Position numbers and translations under genes: made by a program. Shown here piece after piece: positions 32,152 to 41,451 of a stretch of 64,000 nt of DNA. The DNA comes from Avibacterium sp. 21-586 (GTDB lineage Bacteria; Pseudomonadota; Gammaproteobacteria; Enterobacterales; Pasteurellaceae): the NCBI RefSeq assembly GCF_026226775.1, contig NZ_JAKKOD010000001.1, positions 1,234,501 to 1,298,500 of the forward strand, given 5' to 3'. Within the stretch, counting starts at the first letter, position 1. Each line of letters starts with the position of its first letter. Below the pieces are notes generated by a model. It saw only the letters and a program-made list of their open reading frames with translations. It was not told where the DNA came from and searched no databases.

Positions 32152-33330
32152 CTATTGTTTTTGATGAGCGAATTGAATAATTTCACGCATTTGTTCAAGG
32201 CTCGGCGTGCGCGCCAATATTCCTTCCTCTCCCATAATTTTGGCAAAGACGCCCGGCACTTGCTGTACGCTAATGATATTGTGTGGGAATTTTTCGCACA
32301 CTTCGGCAATGGAATGAGCATAATGCTGATTTGCCTTGCGAGAGATATACACCACATTCCAAGGATGCGAAATTTGCGCGTGGAATTGGTTATCTTTCAC
32401 AATATGTGCATATTCATTAAATACATCAAAATCATTGGCATAATTCCACATATCAATGGTCAGACCACCCGGTGGGCGACAATTCACTTCTAATGGTAAT
32501 AATTCGTTGGTTTTCTTCACACGGAAAAACTCGAAATGAAAGAACCGCTCTTTGACATTAAAGGCTTTGACGCATTGTTTGCCGAGTTCTACCAATTTTG
32601 GCGAAATTTCACGGGGAACGTAATAGAACATATCGCCGTCTTTTTCTACGGTATCCAGCACCGCTTCGGAATACTCAAGGCTGGAATAAAACACAATATT
32701 GCCATCGCGATCCGTTAAGCCGTCAAAGGTAACAATATCGCCGTCAATAAATTCTTCCATAATGTATTCCACGTTGGGATTTTTATGACTGAAGAAGTTT
32801 TCCAATTCTTGTGTATTTTTAATCTTATAAGTATCGCTTGCGCCTACGCCAGAATTGGGTTTGATAATCACGGGATAATGTAATTCGTGTGCTAATTTTC
32901 TGGCATCTTCATCGCTTTCAAATACACGTCCTTTCGCCACTTTTAAGCCTGTTTGGTGGAAAATTTCTTTCATTTTTGATTTGGTTTTAATGGATTTCAT
33001 ATCTTCATTTTTATAACCAAATACATTGAAATCCGTACGAAGTTTCGCGTCTAGCTCAAGCCAATATTCATTGTGCGATTCAATCCGATCAATGCGCCCA
33101 TATTTATGTGCAAAATAGCCCAGTGCGCGATAAACCTGATCGTAATCTTCCATATTATCTACGCGATAATACTCCGTCAGCGCATTGCGCAAATTTTCAC
33201 TTAGTTGATCATAAGGCATGTCGGCAATGCCTAAGGTGTTGAAACCATTTTCCCGCAAGCGCACGGCAAAGGTTTCAAAATTGGTCGGGAAATGGGGTGA
33301 AATCATCACAAAGTTTAATGGTCTTGACAT
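32152..33330 (-). CDS. ATP-grasp carboxylate-amine/thiol ligase-like protein
   Basis: A 392-residue ATP-grasp protein that should activate a carboxylate as an acyl phosphate and join it to an amine or thiol. It has a pre-ATP-grasp Rossmann-like start (NFVMISPHFPTNFETFAVRL) and the nucleotide lysine with flexible loop VIIKPNSGVGAS (154-165, Lys157). EEFIDGD (192-198) follows, then magnesium ligands in HFEFF (265-269) and LEVNCRPPGG (280-289), and about 90 further C-terminal residues of unclear role. It does not look like any standard biosynthetic ligase. The linked esterase suggests a small synthesis/hydrolysis pathway. Confidence 0.82.
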   Translation of the reverse strand: MSRPLNFVMISPHFPTNFETFAVRLRENGFNTLGIADMPYDQLSENLRNALTEYYRVDNMEDYDQVYRALGYFAHKYGRIDRIESHNEYWLELDAKLRTDFNVFGYKNEDMKSIKTKSKMKEIFHQTGLKVAKGRVFESDEDARKLAHELHYPVIIKPNSGVGASDTYKIKNTQELENFFSHKNPNVEYIMEEFIDGDIVTFDGLTDRDGNIVFYSSLEYSEAVLDTVEKDGDMFYYVPREISPKLVELGKQCVKAFNVKERFFHFEFFRVKKTNELLPLEVNCRPPGGLTIDMWNYANDFDVFNEYAHIVKDNQFHAQISHPWNVVYISRKANQHYAHSIAEVCEKFPHNIISVQQVPGVFAKIMGEEGILARTPSLEQMREIIQFAHQKQ

Positions 33331-33432
33331 AGACTATCCCTTAATCTAAAAAATAACGAAAACGATTGCATTATACAAAAAATCATCAAGTGATAAAAGT
33401 AACAACATATAAATTTGAATAAATTGAGTTAT

Positions 33433-33550
33433 TTATTCCTTATTTTTTAGACGTAAACAGAGGGTAATAAATGTAAATATCACTGCGATAAGTAATACGT
33501 TTACAATGATTTTCTCTATCGTATTTTTAGGCTTCTTATAAATATTTCAT
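33433..33550 (-). pseudogene. Small membrane-peptide frame, probably frameshifted
   Basis: An ATG at 33548-33550 reads MKYL and stops. One base out of phase, a frame continues KKPKNTIEKIIVNVLL, then a hydrophobic stretch and LRLKNKE with a stop at 33433-33435. Removing one T would join them into a peptide of about 38 residues with one membrane segment. It could be a decayed small membrane protein or chance in AT-rich DNA. Confidence 0.25.
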
Positions 33551-33597
33551 AGTTCAAAGCATAGGTTAAATTAGATACTAAAACTATTATTATATTT

Positions 33598-33813
33598 TTA
33601 TTTTCTCATACATTCGTTGTATTTAATTTCTTGCAAAACAGGATCTGGGAATTTAATTTTTCCACTCTGATGATTTGTTTCTATAGCTCGTGAGTAAATT
33701 AAACATTTATCTGTATCGAAATCATATTTATCATTTTTCTTGAGTTGAATAGATGTACAAGAAATTAATAAAATGAAACTTAATAAAGTTAGTGTTGTTC
33801 TAAGAATGCTCAT
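33598..33813 (-). CDS. Small putative lipoprotein
   Basis: A 71-residue protein with an N-terminal signal sequence and lipobox-like LLISC (Cys19), so probably a lipoprotein. The mature part is polar and Lys/Asp-rich with cysteines at two further positions (KCLIYSR, ECMRK). An AGGA lies 8 nt before the ATG. The family is not recognised. It sits in an AT-rich patch between the ATP-grasp gene and recQ with other tiny ORFs. Confidence 0.65.
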   Translation of the reverse strand: MSILRTTLTLLSFILLISCTSIQLKKNDKYDFDTDKCLIYSRAIETNHQSGKIKFPDPVLQEIKYNECMRK

Positions 33814-33844
33814 TATAATAATCCTATAGATATATTAATGTGTG

Positions 33845-34003
33845 CTACTTTTTTATTTTTAGTGTTTTATAAAAATAAAGTAAAGATAATATGCTGATAT
33901 AAAAGTAAATGGTTGGTGTTCTAAATATATCTGATAGTATGCTAGAGAAAAAATATACCCCGGAGCAAAAAAATAAAAGTTTTATATGTTTAGATATGTT
34001 CAT
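33845..34003 (-). CDS. Possible 52-residue membrane protein
   Basis: A short frame starts MNISKHIKLLFFCSGVYFF and ends KTLKIKK, with two hydrophobic segments (about residues 8-24 and 31-45) separated by a short polar turn and a positively charged C-terminus. That pattern suits a small two-pass membrane protein. No clear ribosome site precedes the ATG and the DNA is very AT-rich, so it may be chance. It is the only candidate in the 334-bp gap before recQ. Confidence 0.35.
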   Translation of the reverse strand: MNISKHIKLLFFCSGVYFFSSILSDIFRTPTIYFYISILSLLYFYKTLKIKK

Positions 34004-34147
34004 AATGATTTTGTAAATAGTAATTAATAATAATTATTGGCTATTGTAGTGTCAATAGATTTTATTACATACTTTTCATTTTTGTGATTAAATTCACAAA
34101 AGAGAGATATGCCAAAGAAGAATAAAATAATAACAATAAAAGTGCGG

Positions 34148-35992
34148 TTATTTTTCGTTAGATAATTTCAGCGGTTGGCTGTTTTTGGCGCTGAGCGATT
34201 TATGCTCTTGAATAATATGCAGGAATGCCTGTCCGAAGCGCGCTAATTTGGTTGCGCCCACGCCGTTGATTTGTAGCATTTCGCGCTTGCTGGTGGGTTG
34301 ATATTGTGCCATTTCTTGCAAGGTGGCATCGTTGAATACAATATAAGGGGGGATATTTTCCTTGTCGGCAATTTGTTTGCGTAAGAAACGCAGGCGAGCA
34401 AACAGATCTTTGTCGTAATTTTGCACCGCACTTTTTTGCGCGCTTTGTGCGGTCATAATGGAAGAAACCCTTGGCATTGCCAGCTCTAAGGGCTGTTCAC
34501 CACGCAAAATTGGGCGCGCGTTTTCCGTCAGTTGTAACACCGAATGAAATTGATTCATCACTTGTTGCACAAGCCCAAGATGAATCAGCTGGCGGATCAC
34601 AGACTGCCAATATTCTTTACTTTTGTCTTTGCCAATGCCGTACACGCTGAGCTGATCGTGCTGGTTATCTTTAATTTTTTGATTTTGCATTCCACGTAGC
34701 ACGCCGATCACATAATGCACACCGAACATTTGCCCTACGCGATAAATGGTGGACATCACTTTTTGTGCGTCAATTAAGCCGTCATATTTTTTTGGCGGAT
34801 CAAGGCAAATATCGCAGTTTTTGCACGGTGCTTGGCGATGTTCGCCAAAATAATTCAGCAAGACTAAACGGCGGCAGGTTTGGCTTTCGGCAAATTCGCC
34901 GATGGCTTCTAATTTATGCTGTTCAATTTGGCGCTGCGGACTTTCTGGTTTTTCCAGCAACATTTTTTGTAACCACGCATAATCGGCGGGTTCGTAAAAC
35001 AGCACCGCTTCGGCAGGTAAATCATCACGCCCTGCACGCCCTGTTTCTTGGTAATACGCCTCAATACTGCGTGGCAAATCAAAATGCGCCACAAATCGCA
35101 CATTGGATTTATTAATGCCCATTCCAAAGGCAACGGTTGCCACCACCACTTGCACATTATCACGCTGAAACGCACGCTGCACTTGCTCGCGCTGGCTGGC
35201 TTCCATTCCTGCATGATAGGCTTGCGCTGCCACACCTTTTTTACGCAAACTTTCTGCCAAGCGTTCCACTTTGCTACGACTATTGCAATAAACGATACCA
35301 CTTTTGCCTTTCTGCCCTAGCACAAATTGGCATAGTTGTTCCATTGGTTTAAATTTTTCCACCAAGGTATAGCGAATATTTGGGCGATCAAAACTGCCGA
35401 TGTAAATATGCGGATTATCCAGTTGCAAATGGTGCAAAATATCTTGCCTTGTGGCACTGTCTGCGGTGGCAGTGAGTGCCATTATTGGAGCATTAGGAAA
35501 GCAACGTTTTAAACCACCAAGTTGGGTGTATTCAGGGCGGAAATCGTGTCCCCATTGGGAAATACAATGTGCTTCATCAATGGCAATAAAGCTCACTTGG
35601 CAATGAGAAATAAATTGGAAAAAACTGGTTGTCATCGCCTTTTCAGGTGAAATATAAAGCAATTTGAGTTGCCCTGAAATCGCCTTATTTTGCACAATTT
35701 GCTGTTGCTCAAAGGTTTGTGTGGAATTGAGATAATCCACTTCAATACCATTGGCAAGCAGTTGATCCACTTGATCTTTCATTAACGAAATCAGCGGCGA
35801 AATCACTAAGGTTAGCCCCTGAAAGCAAAGTGCAGGAATTTGATAGCAAAGGGATTTTCCGTTTCCCGTTGCCATAATCACAAGGCTATCTTGGTGTGAA
35901 AGGGCGGCGTTGATCACTTCTTCTTGTCCGTTGCGGAAAGATTGGTAACCAAAAACCTCGTTCAAAACCTTAAGTGCGGTGCTTTTTTCCAT
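34148..35992 (-). CDS. recQ: ATP-dependent DNA helicase RecQ
   Basis: RecQ is a 3'-5' helicase of the RecF recombination pathway that processes stalled forks. The 614-residue protein has Walker A MATGNGKSLCYQ (about 40-51), DEAH in AIDEAHCISQWGHDF (about 137-151), helicase C motifs (ETGRAGRDDLPAE) and a zinc-binding region with cysteines in CRRLVLL and CKNCDICLD. An RQC winged helix and a C-terminal HRDC domain follow. It contains uptake signals near both ends of the gene. Confidence 0.97.
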   Translation of the reverse strand: MEKSTALKVLNEVFGYQSFRNGQEEVINAALSHQDSLVIMATGNGKSLCYQIPALCFQGLTLVISPLISLMKDQVDQLLANGIEVDYLNSTQTFEQQQIVQNKAISGQLKLLYISPEKAMTTSFFQFISHCQVSFIAIDEAHCISQWGHDFRPEYTQLGGLKRCFPNAPIMALTATADSATRQDILHHLQLDNPHIYIGSFDRPNIRYTLVEKFKPMEQLCQFVLGQKGKSGIVYCNSRSKVERLAESLRKKGVAAQAYHAGMEASQREQVQRAFQRDNVQVVVATVAFGMGINKSNVRFVAHFDLPRSIEAYYQETGRAGRDDLPAEAVLFYEPADYAWLQKMLLEKPESPQRQIEQHKLEAIGEFAESQTCRRLVLLNYFGEHRQAPCKNCDICLDPPKKYDGLIDAQKVMSTIYRVGQMFGVHYVIGVLRGMQNQKIKDNQHDQLSVYGIGKDKSKEYWQSVIRQLIHLGLVQQVMNQFHSVLQLTENARPILRGEQPLELAMPRVSSIMTAQSAQKSAVQNYDKDLFARLRFLRKQIADKENIPPYIVFNDATLQEMAQYQPTSKREMLQINGVGATKLARFGQAFLHIIQEHKSLSAKNSQPLKLSNEK

Positions 35993-36053
35993 TATTTTTT
36001 GCGAAAAATTGGTTAAAAACGCACCGCACTTTGTTTATTGATGAAATGAGCCA

Positions 36054-36362
36054 TTAGGCGAAATGCACTTGCTCGCCGTGTACGCGACAGGCTTCTTCTA
36101 AGCATTGCCAGAATAATTTGCCATCATTGGCGATCCACTCGCCATCTTTAAACGCAAAGTGGAAACCGCCTGCTTTGCTGGCAAGCCAGAGTTCAAGCAA
36201 CGGCTCTTGCTTGTTTACCACCACTTGGCTGCGATCAGAGAAGGTGATAGTAAACACCGAACCTTGCGTGTCGCAATCCACATCACAATCTTGCTCTTCT
36301 AATTGTTCTTCAATTTTGAGCCAAACGAGCTCAATATTTTGATGAAATTCTGTAACGTTCAT
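36054..36362 (-). CDS. cyaY: Frataxin-like iron protein CyaY
   Basis: CyaY is the bacterial frataxin, an iron-binding regulator of iron-sulfur cluster assembly. The 102-residue protein has an acidic first helix (EEQLEEQDCDVDCD, about residues 17-30) and a beta sheet with SRQVV-like and EPLLELWLASKAGGFHF segments (about 53-69). It is divergent from lptM-lysA, as cyaY is from yifL in E. coli. Confidence 0.95.
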   Translation of the reverse strand: MNVTEFHQNIELVWLKIEEQLEEQDCDVDCDTQGSVFTITFSDRSQVVVNKQEPLLELWLASKAGGFHFAFKDGEWIANDGKLFWQCLEEACRVHGEQVHFA

Positions 36363-36511
36363 AATTTTTCCATAAGCGAAATAGGTAAGTCGGAATTATA
36401 GAGAGTTTTTGCCATTTATACAAAGCGCAAAATGATGTAAAAAAGAATAGATATTTCTATAAATATCGTTATTATGCGTAAGATTTCTAAGATAAACCAA
36501 GAGAATACAAG

Positions 36512-36631
36512 ATGAAAAAACTCATTTTAATCCTTACCTTAGGGGCGATTGCCCTTGCTGCTACAGCTTGTGGGGTAAAAGGCCCGCTTTATTTCCCTGA
36601 ACAAGACAATTCACAAACGCAACAAAAATAA
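36512..36631 (+). CDS. lptM: LPS translocon maturation lipoprotein LptM (YifL)
   Basis: A 39-residue lipoprotein with a signal peptide and lipobox ending ALAATAC (Cys20), followed by the conserved GVKGPLYFP segment. LptM/YifL helps mature the LptD-LptE lipopolysaccharide export complex. The ATG at 36512 follows AGA-rich sequence. It precedes lysA by about 30 bp and is likely co-transcribed with it. Confidence 0.92.
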   Translation: MKKLILILTLGAIALAATACGVKGPLYFPEQDNSQTQQK

Positions 36632-36662
36632 GAATTAACAATAAGAAGTAAAGGACAATCCG

Positions 36663-37913
36663 ATGGATTTTTTTCAATATAAAGACGATCAACTGATGGC
36701 GGAACAAGTACCAGTACGTGAAATTGCCGAACAGTTTGGCACGCCGGCCTATATTTATTCCCGAGCAACCCTTGAGCGCCATTGGCACGCCTTTGATAAG
36801 GCGTTGGGCGATCATCCGCACCTCATTTGTTTTGCGGTGAAGTCTAACCCCAATTTAGCGATTTTAAATATTATGTCAAAACTTGGATCGGGCTTTGATA
36901 TTGTCTCGCAAGGGGAATTAGAACGTGTGTTGGCCGCTGGGGGCGATGCTACCAAAGTGGTGTTTTCTGGTGTGGCAAAATCTGAACCGGAAATTGAACG
37001 TGCGTTAAATGTGGGGATTCGTTGCTTTAACGTAGAAAGCCTTGCTGAGCTTTACCGTATTAATGACGTAGCTGGGCGGTTAAATAAAATCGCGCCAATT
37101 TCTTTGCGCGTGAATCCAGATGTGGACGCACATACGCACCCTTATATTTCCACAGGTCTGAAAGAAAATAAATTTGGTGTGAGCGTGGATGAAGCGCGTG
37201 AAGTGTATCGCATTGCAAGCCAATTACCCCATATCAAAATCACTGGAATGGATTGCCATATTGGTTCGCAACTCACGGAAATTCAGCCATTCCTTGATGC
37301 CACAGATCGCTTGATCGTACTAATGCAACAGCTTGCACAAGATGGCATCGAACTAAAACATTTAGATTTAGGCGGCGGCTTAGGTGTAACCTATAAAGAT
37401 GAAAATGCGCCGCACCCAAGTGAATATGCAAAAGCGTTATTAGCTAAATTAAAAGATTATCCAAACTTGGAAATTATTCTTGAGCCGGGGCGTGCAATCA
37501 GCGCCAATGCAGGGATTTTGCTCACCAAAGTAGAATACCTAAAAAGCAATGAAAGCCGTAATTTTGCCATTGTGGATACGGGAATGAACGATATGATTCG
37601 CCCAGCGTTGTATCAAGCTTATATGAATATTATTGAAGTGGATCGCAGCTTGCCGCGCGAAAGAAAAGTCTATGATGTGGTCGGCCCAATTTGCGAAACC
37701 TCTGATTTCTTAGGCAAACAGCGTGAACTGGCAATTGCCCAAGGGGATCTCATCGCCCAGCGTTCTGCCGGTGCTTACGGCGCAAGTATGGCGTCCACTT
37801 ACAACTCACGCCCAAGAGCGATTGAAGTGATGGTGGACGGCGATCAAGCTCATCTCATCAAACGCCGAGAAACCTATCCTGAATTATGGCAGTTAGAGCA
37901 AGTATTACCTTAA
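36663..37913 (+). CDS. lysA: Diaminopimelate decarboxylase
   Basis: LysA is the last step of lysine synthesis, decarboxylating meso-diaminopimelate. The 416-residue PLP enzyme has the cofactor lysine in FAVKSNPN (about residue 59), the glycine-rich LDLGGGLGVTY (about 239-249), the EPGRAI site and the CETSDFLG motif (about 345-352). A GTAAAGG-type ribosome site precedes the ATG. It follows lptM, and a strong terminator follows it. Confidence 0.98.
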   Translation: MDFFQYKDDQLMAEQVPVREIAEQFGTPAYIYSRATLERHWHAFDKALGDHPHLICFAVKSNPNLAILNIMSKLGSGFDIVSQGELERVLAAGGDATKVVFSGVAKSEPEIERALNVGIRCFNVESLAELYRINDVAGRLNKIAPISLRVNPDVDAHTHPYISTGLKENKFGVSVDEAREVYRIASQLPHIKITGMDCHIGSQLTEIQPFLDATDRLIVLMQQLAQDGIELKHLDLGGGLGVTYKDENAPHPSEYAKALLAKLKDYPNLEIILEPGRAISANAGILLTKVEYLKSNESRNFAIVDTGMNDMIRPALYQAYMNIIEVDRSLPRERKVYDVVGPICETSDFLGKQRELAIAQGDLIAQRSAGAYGASMASTYNSRPRAIEVMVDGDQAHLIKRRETYPELWQLEQVLP

Positions 37914-37934
37914 TAGACTAAATGATACACATAG

Positions 37935-37966
37935 AAATCCCTTGCTAAATGCAAGGGATTTTTTAT
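37935..37966. terminator. Rho-independent terminator after lysA
   Basis: Perfect 11-bp arms AAATCCCTTGC (37935-37945) and GCAAGGGATTT (37951-37961) followed by T residues. The convergent AhpD-like gene ends 22 bp further on. Confidence 0.92.
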
Positions 37967-37987
37967 AAAAACGAGAAATGTGCCAGA

Positions 37988-38332
37988 TTATTCTTGCGAA
38001 GAGTGCACATTAAAGGCTTCTAATGCGCGTAAGGAATAGGTATAAGCTGCGCCTGCATTTAATGCTATCGCAGTGGCTAACGCAGCAGCAACTTCTTGTT
38101 CTGTTGCCCCTGCTTTTACCGCCTCATCGGCATGTACTGAAATACAACTTTCGCAACGCGTAGTTACCGCAACAGCCAATGCAATTAATTCTCTTGTTTT
38201 TGCATCAAGTACAGAGTCATCAATAGCTTGTGACAATGCACCATAAGCCTGTAACATTTTAGGATATTTTTTACCTAATTCACCAAAAGATTTTTTTACG
38301 TGAGTTTCTTCCACTTTCCAGTCTTTAAACAT
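37988..38332 (-). CDS. Carboxymuconolactone decarboxylase/AhpD-family protein
   Basis: A 114-residue helical protein with the redox motif CESC followed by ISVHADEAVKAGAT (about residues 59-76), as in AhpD-like alkylhydroperoxidase proteins. It probably acts as a small thiol peroxidase or disulfide donor; the substrate is unknown. It is divergent from an AraC-type activator gene 154 bp away, which probably controls it. Confidence 0.88.
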   Translation of the reverse strand: MFKDWKVEETHVKKSFGELGKKYPKMLQAYGALSQAIDDSVLDAKTRELIALAVAVTTRCESCISVHADEAVKAGATEQEVAAALATAIALNAGAAYTYSLRALEAFNVHSSQE

Positions 38333-38486
38333 CTTGTTGTCCTTATTTTATGTAATGAAATATAATAAACTGCGATAATTATTATGAGATTATTTGTTGG
38401 TGTATTCTTAACAAATAAACGCAAAAATAAGTTAAAAAGTCTAAAAAATACGGTATGATATCCCTTTTTTATCGTCAGAGGGATTC

Positions 38487-39413
38487 ATGGACGTACTGGA
38501 TCATTTAATCGAATTAGCCCAAATTGAAGGGGAAATTCATACACATTGTTTATTCCAAGGAAATTGGCGCTCTCATCAGCCAAGTGCGTTGCAAAATATG
38601 GGGGTTTTTCATATTATTTCTCGTGGCGAATGTGAAGTTTTTCTTAATAATAAAAAATTCAATTTACAGCAAGGGGATCTCTTCTTTCTCCCAGCTGGTG
38701 ATGAACATTACATCCAAAGTAAAGATTTTCAGTACTCACAAACAACCCCAAATCAGAATCCCACAATAAAAACGATTGGAGTTTCTTGGCAACTTGCAAC
38801 TAACATCGTGACTCAGGCTGATTTTGAAATGTTCTGCGGTGCATTTTATTATGATAAAGAATCTATATTATTCAAAATATTACCTCCTTTCTTGCACCTA
38901 GCGACACATACACCAATGATAGCAATGTTATTGGATTTATTTCGTTTTGAAATATCCCAACAAGAAAATGAATTAGGTAGAAAATATGTAATCAATTCAT
39001 TATGTGCGGTACTTTTTTGTAATATTTTACGCCAATACATAAAAGAACATACAACACAAATTGGCTTGTTAGCAGGTTTGCAAGATAAAAGATTATCAGC
39101 CGTCATAGAACACATTTTAAAAAATCCAGCATTTGACTGGAATATGGAAAATCTTGCTCAATTAGCTAATATGTCACGCGCTAATTTTATTCGAATATTT
39201 CAAAAAGTAATCGGCATTACACCTGGTAAATTCATTACTCAAATACGAATGCAACAAGCATCGATACTACTTAAATCAACACAAAAAAATATTATTGCCA
39301 TAGCATTAGAGCTTGGATATCAATCAGAAGCATATTTCAGTCGAGCATTTAAAAAATACTATGGAATCTCGCCAAATAAGTATAGAAAAGATTATGCTAA
39401 ACAGGAAAAGTAG
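38487..39413 (+). CDS. AraC-family transcriptional regulator (cupin type)
   Basis: A 308-residue regulator with an N-terminal cupin-like ligand domain (ISRGECEVFLNNKKF and GDLFFLPAGDEHYIQ, about 45-80). Two C-terminal helix-turn-helix units follow (LAQLANMSRANFIRIFQK and ALELGYQSEAYFSRAFKK, the second followed by YGISPNKYRK). The effector is unknown, but cupin_6-type AraC proteins often sense small redox-active or organic molecules. Its divergent neighbour encodes an AhpD-like protein, its likely target. The ATG at 38487 follows AGAGGGA. Confidence 0.85.
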   Translation: MDVLDHLIELAQIEGEIHTHCLFQGNWRSHQPSALQNMGVFHIISRGECEVFLNNKKFNLQQGDLFFLPAGDEHYIQSKDFQYSQTTPNQNPTIKTIGVSWQLATNIVTQADFEMFCGAFYYDKESILFKILPPFLHLATHTPMIAMLLDLFRFEISQQENELGRKYVINSLCAVLFCNILRQYIKEHTTQIGLLAGLQDKRLSAVIEHILKNPAFDWNMENLAQLANMSRANFIRIFQKVIGITPGKFITQIRMQQASILLKSTQKNIIAIALELGYQSEAYFSRAFKKYYGISPNKYRKDYAKQEK

Positions 39414-39448
39414 AGATAACGTTATGTCTATCATAACAAGAATAAAAG

Positions 39449-39524
39449 TGGTGGGCGATACCGGTCTCGAACCAGTGACCCCCTCCTTGTAAGGGAGGTG
39501 CTCTCCCAACTGAGCTAATCGCCC
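39449..39524 (-). tRNA. tRNA-Val (TAC), copy 3
   Basis: A 76-nt cloverleaf on the minus strand with acceptor GGGCGAT/ATCGCCC, anticodon TAC and encoded CCA. It is identical to the two copies that follow; all three form one transcript running leftward. Confidence 0.97.
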
Positions 39525-39591
39525 GACAGAATGCTATTACTAGCTATCGGATTTAACTTTGTAAAAGTTAAACTGGGAATTTAAACTAGCG

Positions 39592-39667
39592 TGGTGGGCG
39601 ATACCGGTCTCGAACCAGTGACCCCCTCCTTGTAAGGGAGGTGCTCTCCCAACTGAGCTAATCGCCC
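39592..39667 (-). tRNA. tRNA-Val (TAC), copy 2
   Basis: A 76-nt copy identical in sequence to its two neighbours, separated from copy 3 by 67 bp and from copy 1 by 39 bp. Confidence 0.97.
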
Positions 39668-39706
39668 ACGTTAGTTTAAATATTACAACACAAGCCTTAA
39701 AAAAAG

Positions 39707-39782
39707 TGGTGGGCGATACCGGTCTCGAACCAGTGACCCCCTCCTTGTAAGGGAGGTGCTCTCCCAACTGAGCTAATCGCCC
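39707..39782 (-). tRNA. tRNA-Val (TAC), copy 1
   Basis: A 76-nt copy, first in the leftward transcript. A consensus promoter lies 18 bp upstream of it. Confidence 0.97.
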
Positions 39783-39799
39783 TTGTGTTGTGGGTTGGC

Positions 39800-39827
39800 A
39801 TTATAAGAGTTCTCAAAGTACAGTCAA
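39800..39827 (-). promoter_or_regulatory. Sigma-70 promoter of the tRNA-Val cluster
   Basis: On the minus strand, TTGACT (39827-39822) and TATAAT (39805-39800) are 16 bp apart, just upstream of tRNA-Val copy 1. Confidence 0.85.
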
Positions 39828-39958
39828 TAAGTTTTTGCATATTTTTGTTTAAGTGTTGTAAAAATAAACATAAAATTGCTTTTTTTATCGTGAATTAGAT
39901 GAACTCATAGTACAATACCGCCAATTTAATTTTACTGTAAATATAGGTTATAAATAGA

Positions 39959-41401
39959 ATGAAAGCAGAACCGCTATTTAATTTAGATCCGTCCGTGAAA
40001 GTTCGCACTCGCTTTGCACCTAGCCCAACAGGTTATTTACACGTTGGTGGTGCAAGAACCGCATTATATTCTTGGTTATTTGCAAAGCATAACCAAGGTG
40101 AATTTGTATTACGCATTGAAGATACTGATTTAGAACGTTCTACGCCAGAAGCCACGCAAGCGATTTTAGAAGGCATGGAATGGCTTAATTTGGCTTGGGA
40201 GCACGGCCCTTATTACCAGACGAAGCGTTTTGATCGTTATAATCAAGTGATTGATCAAATGCTAGAACAAGGCTTAGCTTATCGTTGTTATTGTTCCAAG
40301 GAGCGCTTAGAAAATTTACGCAACGAGCAAGAAAAAAATAAAGGAAAACCACGTTATGATGGCTATTGCTTACATCACACGCCTGAGAGTCCAGATGCCC
40401 CTCACGTTGTGCGTTTCAAAAATCCACAAGAAGGTTCAGTGGTATTTGATGATGCCGTGCGTGGACGCATTGAGATCAGCAACAGTGAGCTTGATGATTT
40501 AATTATCCGCCGCACTGATGGTTCACCAACATATAACTTCTGTGTAGTGATTGATGACTGGGATATGGGCATTACACACGTTGTACGCGGCGAAGACCAT
40601 ATCAATAATACCCCACGTCAAATTAATATTTTGCAGGCGTTAAATGCGCCAATTCCAACCTATGCACACGTTTCAATGATCCTAGGTGATGACGGGCAGA
40701 AATTGTCTAAACGCCATGGTGCAGTGAGCGTAATGCAATATCGAGATGATGGTTTTCTCCCTGAAGCCTTGCTTAACTATTTAGTACGTTTAGGTTGGGG
40801 GCATGGTGATCAAGAGATTTTCTCCGTAGAAGAAATGATCAAGCTATTTGAATTAACTCAGGTAAGCAAATCTGCCAGCGCATTTAACACAGAAAAATTG
40901 TTATGGTTAAACCATCATTATATTCGTGAATTACCGCCTGAATATGTGGCTAAACACCTTGCTTGGCATTATCAACACCAAGGCATTGATACCAGCAATG
41001 GACCAGCCTTAAGCGAGATTGTTGTAATGCTCGGTGAGCGCTGTAAGACGTTAAAAGAAATGGCAACTGCAAGCCGTTACTTCTTTGAAGATTTTGAGCA
41101 TTTTGACGAAAGTGCGGTGAAAAAACATTTTAAATCAGGTTCGGTTGAGGCACTTGAAAAAGTCAAAGAAAAATTGACCGCACTTTCGCAATGGACTCTT
41201 GAGCCAATTCACCAAGCTATTGAACAAACGGCGGAAGAACTCGGCGTAGGAATGGGCAAAGTAGGAATGCCATTACGCGTAGCGGTAACAGGTGCAGGGC
41301 AATCTCCGTCAATGGACGTAACCCTAGTTGGCATCGGGCGTGATCGCTCTCTCGCTCGCATTCAAAAAGCCATTGATTTCATCAAGACACAAAACGCCTA
41401 A
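39959..41401 (+). CDS. gltX: Glutamate-tRNA ligase
   Basis: GltX attaches glutamate to tRNA-Glu. The 480-residue class I synthetase has the HIGH-type motif [15 protein letters not shown] (about 20-34), a zinc-like cysteine region ([10 protein letters not shown]), the KMSKS-type motif KLSKRHG (about 246-252) and a C-terminal anticodon-binding helical domain. It lies between the tRNA-Val cluster and tRNA-Ala. Two uptake signals lie near its 3' end. Confidence 0.98.
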   Translation: MKAEPLFNLDPSVKVRTRFAPSPTGYLHVGGARTALYSWLFAKHNQGEFVLRIEDTDLERSTPEATQAILEGMEWLNLAWEHGPYYQTKRFDRYNQVIDQMLEQGLAYRCYCSKERLENLRNEQEKNKGKPRYDGYCLHHTPESPDAPHVVRFKNPQEGSVVFDDAVRGRIEISNSELDDLIIRRTDGSPTYNFCVVIDDWDMGITHVVRGEDHINNTPRQINILQALNAPIPTYAHVSMILGDDGQKLSKRHGAVSVMQYRDDGFLPEALLNYLVRLGWGHGDQEIFSVEEMIKLFELTQVSKSASAFNTEKLLWLNHHYIRELPPEYVAKHLAWHYQHQGIDTSNGPALSEIVVMLGERCKTLKEMATASRYFFEDFEHFDESAVKKHFKSGSVEALEKVKEKLTALSQWTLEPIHQAIEQTAEELGVGMGKVGMPLRVAVTGAGQSPSMDVTLVGIGRDRSLARIQKAIDFIKTQNA

Positions 41402-41451
41402 TATAAAGCGCTTAATATTTAAGCTAGCGAATGAATGCAGTGAATTTAATA

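Noticed and set aside
39324-39767. Two protein-like frames beginning MGEHLPYKEGVTGSRPVSPTT
   Set aside because: They are the antisense reading of the repeated tRNA-Val genes, which explains why they are nearly identical.
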